Source: Promicromonospora sukumoe
GTDB taxonomy: Bacteria > Actinomycetota > Actinomycetes > Actinomycetales > Cellulomonadaceae
Reading direction: 5' to 3'
DNA length: 64,000 nucleotides
NCBI RefSeq assembly: GCF_014137995.1
Contig: NZ_JACGWV010000003.1
Span: 1 to 64,000, forward strand
Position numbers and translations under genes: made by a program. Shown here piece by piece: positions 34,922 to 43,164 of the stretch. The notes under the pieces are model-generated. The model was given only the letters and a program-made list of their open reading frames with translations. It ran no database searches and was not told the DNA's origin. Each line of letters starts with the position of its first letter. Position 1 is the first letter of the stretch.

Positions 34922-35212
34922 ATGCGTCAGTACGAACTGATGGTGATCCTGGACCCGGAGGTCGAGGAGCGCACCGTTGCCCCGTCGCTCGACAAGTACC
35001 TGTCGGTCATCACGACCGAGGGTGGCTCCGTCGACAAGGTGGACATCTGGGGCCGCCGCCGCCTGGCGTTCGATATCACGAAGAAGTCCGAGGGCATCTA
35101 CGCCGTCGTCGACTTCACCGCGACGTCGGACACCGCCAAGGAGCTGGACCGCCAGCTCGGCCTCAACGAGGTCGTGCTCCGGACCAAGATCCTGCGCACC
35201 GGCGACAAGTAA
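34922..35212 (+). CDS. rpsF: 30S ribosomal protein S6
   Basis: 96-residue component of the 30S platform that pairs with S18. [40 protein letters not shown] and the C-terminal [12 protein letters not shown] are standard S6. ATG 34922 is preferred over the in-frame GTG four codons earlier, because AGGAGG abuts that GTG. First gene of rpsF-ssb-rpsR-rplI, the conserved bacterial order; a candidate S6:S18-binding leader lies directly upstream. Confidence 0.98.
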   Translation: MRQYELMVILDPEVEERTVAPSLDKYLSVITTEGGSVDKVDIWGRRRLAFDITKKSEGIYAVVDFTATSDTAKELDRQLGLNEVVLRTKILRTGDK

Positions 35213-35322
35213 GTCGTCGGACCTGAACCTCCTACGCCCGCGCGAGTGTCAGTGGTTCGTGGTTGCATTCACCGCGAGCACGGACAGCGCGCACGGAACG
35301 TCGACTGAATCGAGGAATTGGC

Positions 35323-35874
35323 ATGGCTGGTGAAACTGTCATCACAGTGATCGGGAACCTGACCGGGGACCCTGAGCTGCGCTTCACCCCTTCCGGTGCG
35401 GCGGTCGCCAACTTCACGGTGGCGTCGACCCCGCGGACCTTCGACCGCCAGAGCAACGAGTGGAAGGACGGGGAGACCCTGTTCATGCGCTGCTCGATCT
35501 GGCGCGAGGCCGCGGAGAGCGTCGCGGAGTCGCTGACCAAGGGCACGCGCGTCATCGCGCAGGGTCGCCTGGTCCAGCGCTCCTACGAGACCCGTGAGGG
35601 CGAGAAGCGCACCGTCGTCGAGCTGCAGGTGGACGAGATCGGTCCGTCCCTGCGCTACGCCACGGCCAAGGTCACCCGGGCCCAGCGGTCCGGTGGTGGC
35701 GGCGGCTTCGGTGGCGGCGGCGGTGGCGGCTACAACGGAGGCGGCGGCCAGCAGGGCGGCGGCTCCGGCGGAGGATTCAGCTCTTCTGGTGGCGGTCAGA
35801 GCAATGACGACCCGTGGGCCACGGCAGGCCCCGCGTCGTCGGGCGGCTCGTTCTCGGACGACCCGCCGTTCTGA
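35323..35874 (+). CDS. ssb: Single-stranded DNA-binding protein
   Basis: 183 residues. The N-terminal OB fold (about 1-115) has [38 protein letters not shown] and [18 protein letters not shown] Gly/Ser/Gln-rich flexible linker follows, ending in the acidic tip SFSDDPPF that recruits replication and repair partners. The ATG at 35323 is the first codon matching the family start. It sits between rpsF and rpsR as in most bacteria. Confidence 0.98.
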   Translation: MAGETVITVIGNLTGDPELRFTPSGAAVANFTVASTPRTFDRQSNEWKDGETLFMRCSIWREAAESVAESLTKGTRVIAQGRLVQRSYETREGEKRTVVELQVDEIGPSLRYATAKVTRAQRSGGGGGFGGGGGGGYNGGGGQQGGGSGGGFSSSGGGQSNDDPWATAGPASSGGSFSDDPPF

Positions 35875-35953
35875 TCGGCACCACCCAGTTCACCTTTTTT
35901 GCTCGCCCGGCCTGCCAGGCCTCGTGAGCAGCACCTGACGAAGGAGCAACACC

Positions 35954-36190
35954 ATGGCGAAGCCTGTGGTGCGCAAGCCCAAGAAGAAGATCAACCCGCT
36001 GAAGTCCGCGAAGATCGCCAACATCGACTACAAGGACACGGCGCTGCTGCGGAAGTTCATCTCCGACCGCGGAAAGATCCGTGCCCGTCGCGTCACCGGC
36101 GTCTCCGTCCAGGAGCAGCGTCAGATCGCGAAGGCCGTGAAGAACGCCCGCGAGATGGCCCTGCTGCCGTACACGTCGACGGCTCGCTGA
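35954..36190 (+). CDS. rpsR: 30S ribosomal protein S18, cysteine-free form
   Basis: 78-residue partner of S6 in the 30S platform. [25 protein letters not shown] and [13 protein letters not shown] are the S18 core. The CxxC zinc site of C+ S18 proteins is absent: the N-terminus reads [20 protein letters not shown] and the later Cys position is Ser (TGVSVQEQ). So this housekeeping copy does not need zinc. AAGGAG precedes the ATG by eight bases; rplI follows after 17 bases. Confidence 0.97.
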   Translation: MAKPVVRKPKKKINPLKSAKIANIDYKDTALLRKFISDRGKIRARRVTGVSVQEQRQIAKAVKNAREMALLPYTSTAR

Positions 36191-36207
36191 GGAAGGGATC
36201 GAGAACA

Positions 36208-36657
36208 ATGGCAAAGCTGATCCTGACCCACGAGGTGACCGGCCTGGGCGAGCCCGGCGACGTGGTTGAGGTGAAGGACGGGTACGCCCGTAACTTCCTC
36301 ATCCCGCGTTCGCTGGCGACCCCGTGGACCAAGGGCGCCGAGTCCGACATCAACGCGATCCGCAAGGCTCGCAAGACCCGTGAGATCGCCTCGCTGGACG
36401 ACGCGAAGGCCCTGGCCTCCTCGCTGTCCGCGAAGCCGGTCGTCGTCGCGGCGAACGCCGGCCCCGGTGGCCGTCTGTTCGGTGCGGTGACCACGGCCGA
36501 CATCGCCGGCGCGGTTGCCGCCGCCGGTGGCCCGTCGGTCGACAAGCGCAAGATCGAGATCGGTCAGTCCATCAAGACGACCGGTGACTACACCGTGTCG
36601 ATCCGCCTGCACCCCGAGGTGTCGGCCAAGATCGGCGTCCAGGTCGTCGCCGGCTGA
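36208..36657 (+). CDS. rplI: 50S ribosomal protein L9
   Basis: 149 residues. The N-terminal L9 domain is [31 protein letters not shown], joined by the long helix of residues about 45-75 to the C-terminal domain ending in [18 protein letters not shown]. Last gene of the rpsF operon; a strong terminator follows 30 bases later. In many Micrococcales a MATE gene and dnaB come next; here they lie on the far side of ino1 instead. Confidence 0.98.
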   Translation: MAKLILTHEVTGLGEPGDVVEVKDGYARNFLIPRSLATPWTKGAESDINAIRKARKTREIASLDDAKALASSLSAKPVVVAANAGPGGRLFGAVTTADIAGAVAAAGGPSVDKRKIEIGQSIKTTGDYTVSIRLHPEVSAKIGVQVVAG

Positions 36658-36686
36658 GCTTCGGCTCAGCTGATCACCTGATCGCC

Positions 36687-36727
36687 AGCAGGCCCCGGTT
36701 CCCCGTGTGGGAGCCGGGGCCTGCTGC
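36687..36727 (+). terminator. Terminator of the rpsF operon
   Basis: CAGCAGGCCCCGG and CCGGGGCCTGCTG pair perfectly (13 bp) around a 15-base loop, 30 bases after the rplI stop. Confidence 0.88.
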
Positions 36728-36784
36728 TGTCCGGGCGGGGGCGGGGCGCGCTGCGCGCTGCCGCCGATGGTGCGCTTCTGCCCA

Positions 36785-36825
36785 GTCATTGCGCCCGGAA
36801 CTCGGCTGTTTTCGGGCGCAATGAC
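36785..36825. terminator. Hairpin of the ATTGNGCCCGGAA family, convergent gene ends
   Basis: GTCATTGCGCCCG pairs with CGGGCGCAATGAC (13 bp, 36785-36797 with 36813-36825), then GGGGTAGA follows. Sequence and flanks resemble the two hairpins near 2.1-2.2 kb. It lies between convergent rplI and the GH63-like gene. Confidence 0.7.
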
Positions 36826-36835
36826 GGGGTAGATG

Positions 36836-38431
36836 TCACACCGGCGGCGGGGTCGGGTTCGGCAGCGTCGTCGTCTCGTTGGAGAGCAGCACGTCCAAGG
36901 TCAGAGACGCGGTCCAGGAGAACTGGCGGGTGCCCCGGCCGGCGCCCGTGTCGGGGTCGGTGTACTCGGGGAAACCCTCCGGTTCGGCGACGGCGAAGTG
37001 GTCGCGCAGGCGGGCGGCCAGGTCATCGCGGCCCAGCGGGACGACGGCGCGCAGCAGCAACCACGACATGTTGAACCACGCCGGGCCGCGCCAGTACAGG
37101 GCGGGGTCGAACGCCGGGTCCTCGCGTGACGTGCTCGGCAGGTACGGCCCGCCCCCGAGGAACCCTGGACCGGCGAGCGTCGCGAGCAGCCGCTCGGCGC
37201 GGCCAGCCGCCAGAAGCGAGCCCACGGTCGCGGCCGTTCCTGCCGTCGTGCCCGTGGCGGCATCCACCCTCCTGCCCGACGTCGTTGCGTTGGTCCTGCC
37301 TGACCCCGCCACGCCGGACGTGCCCAACGGCTCCGTCTTGTCCGACGCCGCCGCGCCCGTCGCTTCGCGGGCCCCGCCCGACGCCGTCGCACTGGTCCCG
37401 GTCCGCGCCGGACCGCCGGCGAGCAGCAGCGGGACCAGGCCGTTGACGGTCGCCCGTCGGACCGTCCGCCCCGTCGTGTCGTCGAGCGCGACGTAGAGGC
37501 CCAGGTCGTCGTCCCAGAGGTGCTCGTCCATCGTGGTGACCACGCGGGCGGCGGCCGCCTCGTGCTCACCGGGTTCTTGGTCACCGGCCCGCGCGTCGCC
37601 ACCGCTGTCGGGCAGCCCGGCCGCCATGCGTGCGAGGGCGAGCTCCGAGACCGCCAGCAGCGTGCTGAACAGGGGGCACACCATCGCGAACCCGACCGGG
37701 ACGTCGTCGGCGCAGCCTGCGTCGCGGTAGGTCTCGGCGAGCAGGTAGTAGCGGCGGTAGTCCCGGCTGCCAGGGCGTTCGCCGGTGCCGGCGTGCCGCA
37801 GGTCGGGCCGGCGCACGGGGGTGCGCGACCGGGGCGGAACCCGTTCGAGCGCGGCGTCCCAGAGGGGCGAGTTGTCGGTCCCGGTCTCCCAGGGGTGCTT
37901 CGTCACCGGCAGCCCGACGCCGCCCGCCCGCCGGACGTGCAGGTACTCGTGCCAGCGGGCGAGCCGGGGGTAGACCCGCGCCAGGAAACCCTCCCGGGCG
38001 GACCCCACAGGGTCGGCGCAGTGCACCAGCCACGCGGCCCAGGCGTGCACCGGCGGCTGCATCAGACCGGACGTCGTGCGCCCGGCCGGCCCCGTCACCG
38101 CCGTCCCGGCGCGTGTCGCGCCGCCCGCACCAGCGCCTACCTGGCCCGCACCCCAGAACCCGGCCCCCGGCGCGTAGTCGTCGTCCCGCCTGACGTCATA
38201 GACGATCTGCGGCACGCGCCCGTCGGGCCACTGCGCGTCGAGGAGCGTGACCAGCTCGGCCCGTGCGCGCGCCGGCTCCCGGTGCCGCGTGCCGATCGCG
38301 ACGAAGGCCGAGTCCCAGCTCCACTGGTGGGGGTACAGCCCGGTCGCGGGGACGGTGTACCGGCCGGTCCAGCCAGCCTCCAGGACGCGCGCCGCGGCGT
38401 CGGCCGGATCTTCCTCCAAGTCCTTGTGCAT
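36836..38431 (-). CDS. GH63-like glycosidase (mannosylglycerate hydrolase-like)
   Basis: 531-residue (alpha/alpha)6-barrel glycosidase of the GH63/MGH/trehalase-like group. Signatures in order: YPHQWSWDSAFVAIG near 33, MQPPVHAWAAW, HPWETGTDNSPLWDAAL near 190 (catalytic Asp region), TMDEHLWDDDLGLYVALD, and YWRGPAWFNMSWLLL near 465. No signal peptide, so it is cytoplasmic. Between about 345 and 410 there is an Ala/Gly/Thr low-complexity insert not expected in the family. It diverges from a complete sugar ABC importer over 60 bases with paired TTAGACA repeats, so it should cleave the imported sugar, perhaps mannosyl- or glucosyl-glycerate or a related alpha-glycoside. Confidence 0.82.
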   Translation of the reverse strand: MHKDLEEDPADAAARVLEAGWTGRYTVPATGLYPHQWSWDSAFVAIGTRHREPARARAELVTLLDAQWPDGRVPQIVYDVRRDDDYAPGAGFWGAGQVGAGAGGATRAGTAVTGPAGRTTSGLMQPPVHAWAAWLVHCADPVGSAREGFLARVYPRLARWHEYLHVRRAGGVGLPVTKHPWETGTDNSPLWDAALERVPPRSRTPVRRPDLRHAGTGERPGSRDYRRYYLLAETYRDAGCADDVPVGFAMVCPLFSTLLAVSELALARMAAGLPDSGGDARAGDQEPGEHEAAAARVVTTMDEHLWDDDLGLYVALDDTTGRTVRRATVNGLVPLLLAGGPARTGTSATASGGAREATGAAASDKTEPLGTSGVAGSGRTNATTSGRRVDAATGTTAGTAATVGSLLAAGRAERLLATLAGPGFLGGGPYLPSTSREDPAFDPALYWRGPAWFNMSWLLLRAVVPLGRDDLAARLRDHFAVAEPEGFPEYTDPDTGAGRGTRQFSWTASLTLDVLLSNETTTLPNPTPPPV

Positions 38432-38433
38432 CT

Positions 38434-38452
38434 TTAGACAGTAAGTTAGACA
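38434..38452. promoter_or_regulatory. TTAGACA direct repeats between divergent sugar genes
   Basis: TTAGACAGTAAG at 38434 and TTAGACATAAG at 38446: a 12-bp-spaced direct repeat starting three bases from the GH63-like start codon, in an AT-rich patch. Probable site for the ROK regulator encoded at the end of the transporter operon; inferred from position. Confidence 0.5.
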
Positions 38453-38491
38453 TAAGTGCCAGCTCTACTCACTCGATGACGAGGAGAAGCC

Positions 38492-39904
38492 ATGCTCCGG
38501 CACCACCGCGCGGCCACTGTTCACCGGACCCTCGCGGCGGCGACTGCCGCGGCGGCGGCCCTCACGCTCACCGCCTGCGGCAGCGGCGGGCCCGAGTCGG
38601 ACGGGACGGTCACCGTCTGGACCGTCGAGACCCAGCCCGAGCGCCTCGCGATCCAGCAGGCCGCGATGGACGCCTGGGCCGAGGGGTCCGGCCTGGAGAC
38701 CGACCTGGTCCCAGTCGAGGAGGACCAGGTCTCCCAGCTACTGTCCGCCGCGGCCCTGTCCGGCGAGGACATGCCGGACGTCGTCAACGCGATCAGCCCC
38801 GGCCTGGTCCGGTCCTTCGACCGGGACGGCTACCTCGACCGCGACGCGGCCGCCGCCGTCGTCGACGCGCTCGGCGCGGACACCTTCACGCCGGAAGCCC
38901 TCGAGCTGTCCAGCGACGGCGACGAGCTGCTCGCCGTCCCCTCCGACGCCTGGCCGATGATGGTCTACTACCGCACCGACCTGTTCGAGGAGGCGGGCCT
39001 GGAGCCGCCCGCCACCTACGACGACCTGCGCGCGGCCGCCGAGGAGCTGACGGCAGACGGCCGGTACGGGATCACGCTGTCCACCGACGCGGCCGACCCG
39101 TTCACGCAGCAGACGCTGGAGTTCCTGGCCCAGGGCAACGGCTGCGAGCTCGTGGACGACGCCGGGGAGGCGACCCTCGACAGCCCCGCGTGCACCGAGA
39201 CGGTTGAGCTGTACGGCGGCCTGGCCGGCGACTTCTCGCCGGAGGGCTCGCAGGGCGTCGAGTCCACGCGGGCGTCGTACTTCGCCGGGCAGGCGGCCAT
39301 GACCGTCTGGTCGTCGTTCCTGCTGGACGAGATGGCGGGCCTGCGGGAGGAGTTCACGCCGTCGTGCGACGAGTGCGCGGACGACCCGGGCTGGCTGGCC
39401 GAGAACACCGCCGTCGTCCCCGTGGTGGAGGGGCCCTCCGCGGGCGGCGACGGCGGGGACGCGGCCGGCTACGTCGAGTTCGTGTCCTGGGGCATCACCG
39501 ACGGCGCGGACCCCGAGACGGCCGACTTCGTGGAGTACATGATGTCCGACGCCTACGTGGACTGGCTGGCGATGGCGCCCGAGGGCAAGGTGCCCGTGCG
39601 CACCGGCACGGCGGAGAGCCCCACCGAGTACACCGACGCGTGGTCCGGGCTGGAGATCGGCATCGACTCCCGGCAGACGTTCTCCGACGTCTGGCCCGCG
39701 GAGGTGACCGACACCCTGGCCGCCGCTCCCGGGTCGGCGGACCGGTGGGCGCTGCCGCAGGGGCAGGGCGCGATCCTCGGGCCGATCACGAGCGAGCTGC
39801 CGCTCGCCAAGGCGGCCGCCGACCTCGGGTCGGGCAGCGTCGATGCCGCGCAGGCGCAGACCGCCATGCAGGAAGCGGTGGCCGAGATTGCCGGCCGCGA
39901 CTGA
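38492..39904 (+). CDS. ABC sugar-binding lipoprotein
   Basis: 470-residue extracellular solute-binding protein of family 1. The lipobox LTLTAC places the lipid-anchored Cys near residue 29. TVWTVETQPERLAIQQAAMDAWAE opens the mature protein and SDAWPMMVYYRTDLFEEAGLEPPATYDDL is the typical hinge region. GAGGAG precedes ATG 38492. First gene of an operon with two permeases (3-base gap to the next start) and a ROK regulator. Delivers the sugar for the divergent GH63-like glycosidase (inference). Confidence 0.93.
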   Translation: MLRHHRAATVHRTLAAATAAAAALTLTACGSGGPESDGTVTVWTVETQPERLAIQQAAMDAWAEGSGLETDLVPVEEDQVSQLLSAAALSGEDMPDVVNAISPGLVRSFDRDGYLDRDAAAAVVDALGADTFTPEALELSSDGDELLAVPSDAWPMMVYYRTDLFEEAGLEPPATYDDLRAAAEELTADGRYGITLSTDAADPFTQQTLEFLAQGNGCELVDDAGEATLDSPACTETVELYGGLAGDFSPEGSQGVESTRASYFAGQAAMTVWSSFLLDEMAGLREEFTPSCDECADDPGWLAENTAVVPVVEGPSAGGDGGDAAGYVEFVSWGITDGADPETADFVEYMMSDAYVDWLAMAPEGKVPVRTGTAESPTEYTDAWSGLEIGIDSRQTFSDVWPAEVTDTLAAAPGSADRWALPQGQGAILGPITSELPLAKAAADLGSGSVDAAQAQTAMQEAVAEIAGRD

Positions 39905-39907
39905 CCC

Positions 39908-40852
39908 ATGGGACGCGTCAGGGAAGGCCGCCTCCGCACGGCACGGGGTGCGCCGACGTCGAAGCTGCGCACGCGGGAGAACCGCGACGGCATCACGCTG
40001 GTCGCGCCGGTGGTGCTGGTGGTGGCCGCGATCATCGTGGTGCCGATCGTCTGGACCGTGGTGCTGTCGTTCCAGGACGCGCGCTACGTGGACGTGGCCC
40101 GCAACGGCCTGTTCAACGAGGTCACGCTCGACAACTACGCCGACGTGCTCACGTCGCCCGCGTTCTGGCAGGCGCTCGTCACCACGGTCCAGTACTCGGT
40201 GGCGACCACCGTCGGGTCGATCACCGTGGGCCTCGTGGCGGCGCTCGCGTTCCGGGACCGGTTCCGGTTCCGCGCGCCGCTGCGCGCCGTCATGCTCCTG
40301 CCCTACGTGGCGCCCGTCGTGGCGACGACGTTCGTGTGGCAGGTGGCGCTGAACCCGCAGTACGGCGTGGTGAACGCGTTCGGCACGCAGGTGCTCGGCT
40401 GGGAGCACCCGGTCAACTTCCTGTCCGCGGCACCCACGGCGCTCCTCACCGTGATCGTCTACGACATCTGGCGGTACTTCCCGTTCGCGTTCCTCTTCCT
40501 CGGGGCGGCCCTGACGGGCCTCAGCAAGGAGATCGAGGAGGCAGCGGTGGTCGACGGCGCCACACCGCTGCAGAAGTTCTGGTTCGTCGTGCTGCCCCAG
40601 CTCCTGCCGACGGTCGCCCTGCTGGTGCTGTTCCGCATGGTCATGGCCTTCAACGAGTTCGACGACGTCTACCTGCTCACGGGCGGCGCCGCGGGCACGC
40701 AGGTGGCCTCGGTGCGGGTGTTCGAGCAGCTCACCGGGTCCAGCGACATCGGCGGCGCGAGTGCGACCGCCGCGGTGATGGCCGTGTTCCTGGGGGTCGC
40801 GCTGGCGATCTACCTACGGCTGACGGCCCGGCAGCGGGAGGAGAGCCGATGA
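39908..40852 (+). CDS. ABC sugar transporter permease (MalF/UgpA type)
   Basis: 314-residue permease with six helices after a basic cytoplasmic leader. The first helix is GITLVAPVVLVVAAIIVVPIVWTV. The EAA loop reads EIEEAAVVDGATPLQKFWFVVLP, with the gap to the end usual for this type. The stop overlaps the next start (ATGA), so the two permeases are translationally coupled and made in equal amounts. No ATPase gene follows, as in many actinobacterial systems that share one. Confidence 0.95.
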   Translation: MGRVREGRLRTARGAPTSKLRTRENRDGITLVAPVVLVVAAIIVVPIVWTVVLSFQDARYVDVARNGLFNEVTLDNYADVLTSPAFWQALVTTVQYSVATTVGSITVGLVAALAFRDRFRFRAPLRAVMLLPYVAPVVATTFVWQVALNPQYGVVNAFGTQVLGWEHPVNFLSAAPTALLTVIVYDIWRYFPFAFLFLGAALTGLSKEIEEAAVVDGATPLQKFWFVVLPQLLPTVALLVLFRMVMAFNEFDDVYLLTGGAAGTQVASVRVFEQLTGSSDIGGASATAAVMAVFLGVALAIYLRLTARQREESR

Positions 40853-41715
40853 GCACCGTGTCCGTCCAGAGCCGCGTGCTGCGGGTGCTGCGCGTCGTGG
40901 TGATCGTCGCGCTCGTCGCGGCGACCGTGCTGCCGTTCGTCTACATGCTGAGCCTGAGCTTCGTGCGCATCGACGACCTGCTGCGCGACCCGCTGCGCGT
41001 GCTGCCGCAGCTCGACCGGATCACCACCGAGACGTACCGCGCGGTGCTGGCCTCCGAGGAGGACGGCGGGTACGGGTTCGGGCGGTTCATGCGCAACTCC
41101 GCGGTCGTCGCCGTGGCGGCGTCGGCCCTGACGGTCGCGCTCGTGGTGCCGGCGTCGTACGCACTGACGCGCCTGCGGTTCGCCGGGCGCTCGCAGGTCT
41201 CGTGGCTGTTTCTGGCCGTGTACCTGTTCCCGACGATCATCATCGCCGTGCCCGTGTTCGTGGGCTTCCAGGTGCTGGGGCTCGGGTCGTCGCTGGTCGG
41301 GCTGGTGATCGCGTACATCGCGCTGACCGTGCCCGTCTCGGTGCACATGCTCCGCAACTACCTGGCGGGCATCCCCGAGTCGATCGACGAGGCGGCCGTG
41401 ATCGACGGCGCCTCCCGGTTCCAGATCATGACCCGCATCACCGTGCCGCTCGCGATGCCGACCATCATGTCGACCGCCCTGTACTCGTTCATGATCGCGT
41501 GGAACGAGTTCCTGTTCGCGCTCCTGTTCCTCTCGGCCAAGCAGGACCTGTGGACGGTCTCGCTCGGTCTGACCCGCCTCGCCGACGGTCAGGAGGTGTC
41601 GAAGACGGTTCTCATGGCGGGCAGCGTGCTCCTCACCGTGCCGATCGTGATTTTGTATGGAGTGGCCGAGCGCGCCCTCACCGAGGGGCTGACCGCGGGA
41701 GCCGACAAGGGCTGA
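40849..41715 (+). CDS. ABC sugar transporter permease (MalG/UgpE type)
   Basis: 288-residue second permease. Six helices; EAA loop ESIDEAAVIDGASRFQIMTRITVP; C-terminal TEGLTAGADKG, the usual MalG-type ending near the ATPase contact. Overlaps the previous gene by four bases. Followed after 53 bases by the ROK regulator on the same strand. Confidence 0.95.
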   Translation: MSTVSVQSRVLRVLRVVVIVALVAATVLPFVYMLSLSFVRIDDLLRDPLRVLPQLDRITTETYRAVLASEEDGGYGFGRFMRNSAVVAVAASALTVALVVPASYALTRLRFAGRSQVSWLFLAVYLFPTIIIAVPVFVGFQVLGLGSSLVGLVIAYIALTVPVSVHMLRNYLAGIPESIDEAAVIDGASRFQIMTRITVPLAMPTIMSTALYSFMIAWNEFLFALLFLSAKQDLWTVSLGLTRLADGQEVSKTVLMAGSVLLTVPIVILYGVAERALTEGLTAGADKG

Positions 41716-41768
41716 TCGGCCCGGGAAGAGCAAGGGCTGGGCGGCCCGGTAAAGAACTGAGGAAGAAC

Positions 41769-42923
41769 GTGACAGCAGGCGCGGGCGAGATCCTGCAGCT
41801 CATCCGGAGCGGACGGGCGACGACGCGCATCCAGGTGCTGGAGGCGACGGGGCTCTCGCGGGTCACCGTGGCGCAGCGGATGGACGCGCTGCTGGCGGCG
41901 GGCATCGTCCGCACGGCGGGCGACGCCGGGGCGACGGGAGGACGGCGCTCGGAGCGGTTCGTGTTCGATCCGGCCGACTCGTTGGTGCTGGTGGCGGCCC
42001 TGGAACTTGACGCGGCGGAGCTCGCGGTCGTCGACCCGCACGGCGCGCTGCTGGCCCGGATGTCGCTGGACCTGGACCTCGCGGCCGGGCCGGAGTCCGT
42101 CCTGCCCGTGCTGCTGGACGGGTTCGACACGCTGCTCGGCGACGTCGGGATCAAGCCCGCCTCCGTCGGCGGGGTCGCGCTGTCCGTGCCTGGACCCGTC
42201 GACCCGCACGACCACCGCCTGTCCGACCCGCCGGTCATGCCGGGCTGGGGCGCGTGGCCCGTGGTCGAGACCGTGCGCGACCGGTTCGACGTGCCCGTGC
42301 ACCTCGAGAACGACGCCGACGCGACGGCGTACGGCGAGTTCACGGAGCTGGGCGGGGGCCGCGACGGACGGCCGGAGCCGTTCGTGCTGGTCAAGGTGTC
42401 CCGGTTCCTCGGGGCGGGGCTCGTCATCGACGGCCGCGCCTACCGCGGGACCGACGGCGGGGCCGGCGACATCGGGCACGTCGACGTGGGCGGCGACGCC
42501 GTCTGCCGGTGCGGGCGCCGCGGCTGCCTCGCCGCCGAGGCGGGCGGGACGGCGCTGCTGCGCAGGCTCGGGGAGGCGGGGTCCGACGTCGGCTCGCTGG
42601 CCGAGCTGCGGGCGCTCGCGGAGCGCGGCGACGCCCTCGTGACGGCGGAGCTGGAGCGGGCCGCGGGGCTGATCGGCCGGGTGCTGGCCGTCGTCGTCGG
42701 GGTGCTCAACCCGGCGGACCTCGTCGTGGCCGGCGAGCTCGCGGTGCCGGCGATGATCGCCGGCATCCGGGCCGGTGTCTACGCGGGCGCGCAGCCCCGG
42801 GCGACCGCTCGCCTGCGCATCCGGGCCGCCACGCTCGGGCCCGAGGCCGTGCTCGTCGGGCTGGCGCGGGTCGCCGTCGACGACCGGTTCTCGGCCGAGG
42901 CGGTCGACGCCCGGCTCGGCTGA
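41769..42923 (+). CDS. ROK-family transcriptional regulator
   Basis: 384 residues: an N-terminal MarR-like winged helix (EILQLIRSGRATTRIQVLEATGLSRVTVAQRMDALLAAGI) joined to a ROK sugar-kinase-like domain. The phosphate loop is VALELDAAELAVVD, the sugar site region ENDADATAYGEF, and the ROK zinc motif GHVDVGGDAVCRCGRRGC. Such proteins repress sugar operons and release DNA on binding a sugar. GTG 41769 follows GAGGAAG. It ends the ABC operon and probably acts at the TTAGACA repeats at 38.4 kb. Confidence 0.92.
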   Translation: MTAGAGEILQLIRSGRATTRIQVLEATGLSRVTVAQRMDALLAAGIVRTAGDAGATGGRRSERFVFDPADSLVLVAALELDAAELAVVDPHGALLARMSLDLDLAAGPESVLPVLLDGFDTLLGDVGIKPASVGGVALSVPGPVDPHDHRLSDPPVMPGWGAWPVVETVRDRFDVPVHLENDADATAYGEFTELGGGRDGRPEPFVLVKVSRFLGAGLVIDGRAYRGTDGGAGDIGHVDVGGDAVCRCGRRGCLAAEAGGTALLRRLGEAGSDVGSLAELRALAERGDALVTAELERAAGLIGRVLAVVVGVLNPADLVVAGELAVPAMIAGIRAGVYAGAQPRATARLRIRAATLGPEAVLVGLARVAVDDRFSAEAVDARLG

Positions 42924-42935
42924 CGCCGGGGCGCG

Positions 42936-42952
42936 ACTGACCAAAAGTCAGT
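42936..42952. promoter_or_regulatory. ACTGA-N7-TCAGT operator, copy 1
   Basis: ACTGACCAAAAGTCAGT, 13 bases after the ROK stop. It has the same half-sites and the same seven-base spacing as copy 2, 55 bp downstream. May alternatively be part of the ROK gene 3' end. Confidence 0.5.
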
Positions 42953-42990
42953 AGAACCGTTTCGGGTCAGCGGGTGATCTTCAGTCCTTT

Positions 42991-43007
42991 ACTGAGTTGT
43001 GATCAGT
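42991..43007. promoter_or_regulatory. ACTGA-N7-TCAGT operator, copy 2
   Basis: The core lies within the longer dyad TTTACTGA-N7-TCAGTAAA (42988-43010). Dyads of this size with AT ends are typical TetR-family sites. It lies 158 bases before the heptad-repeat gene. No TetR gene is adjacent; the only TetR in the window uses a related ACTGA...TCAGT dyad with a ten-base spacer. Confidence 0.55.
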
Positions 43008-43053
43008 AAAAGCGTTCCGCGCGGACGCACCCCCGGGTAACTTCTGCGCAGAC

Positions 43054-43144
43054 GCCCGTCATCACGGGCTTCGTGCTCGCCAACGGCGGCGAGCCCGGCG
43101 GGCAGGGGCGCCGGTCCGACAACTTCCGCGGGGCGACGAAGCCC
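43054..43144 (+). ncRNA. Candidate structured 5' leader of the heptad-repeat gene
   Basis: A three-way-junction fold can be drawn: P1 GGGCTTCGT (43066) with ACGAAGCCC (43136), P2 GCTCGCC (43075) with GGCGAGC (43088), P3 CCGGCG (43095) with CGCCGG (43109), helices directly abutting. An alternative hairpin GCCCGT (43054) with ACGGGC (43064) uses part of P1, so the two folds exclude each other. P1 ends 20 bases before the start codon. By-eye prediction in GC-rich DNA; I recognise no known riboswitch class. Confidence 0.35.
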
Positions 43145-43164
43145 GCAGAGCGAGAGGCGAACCG

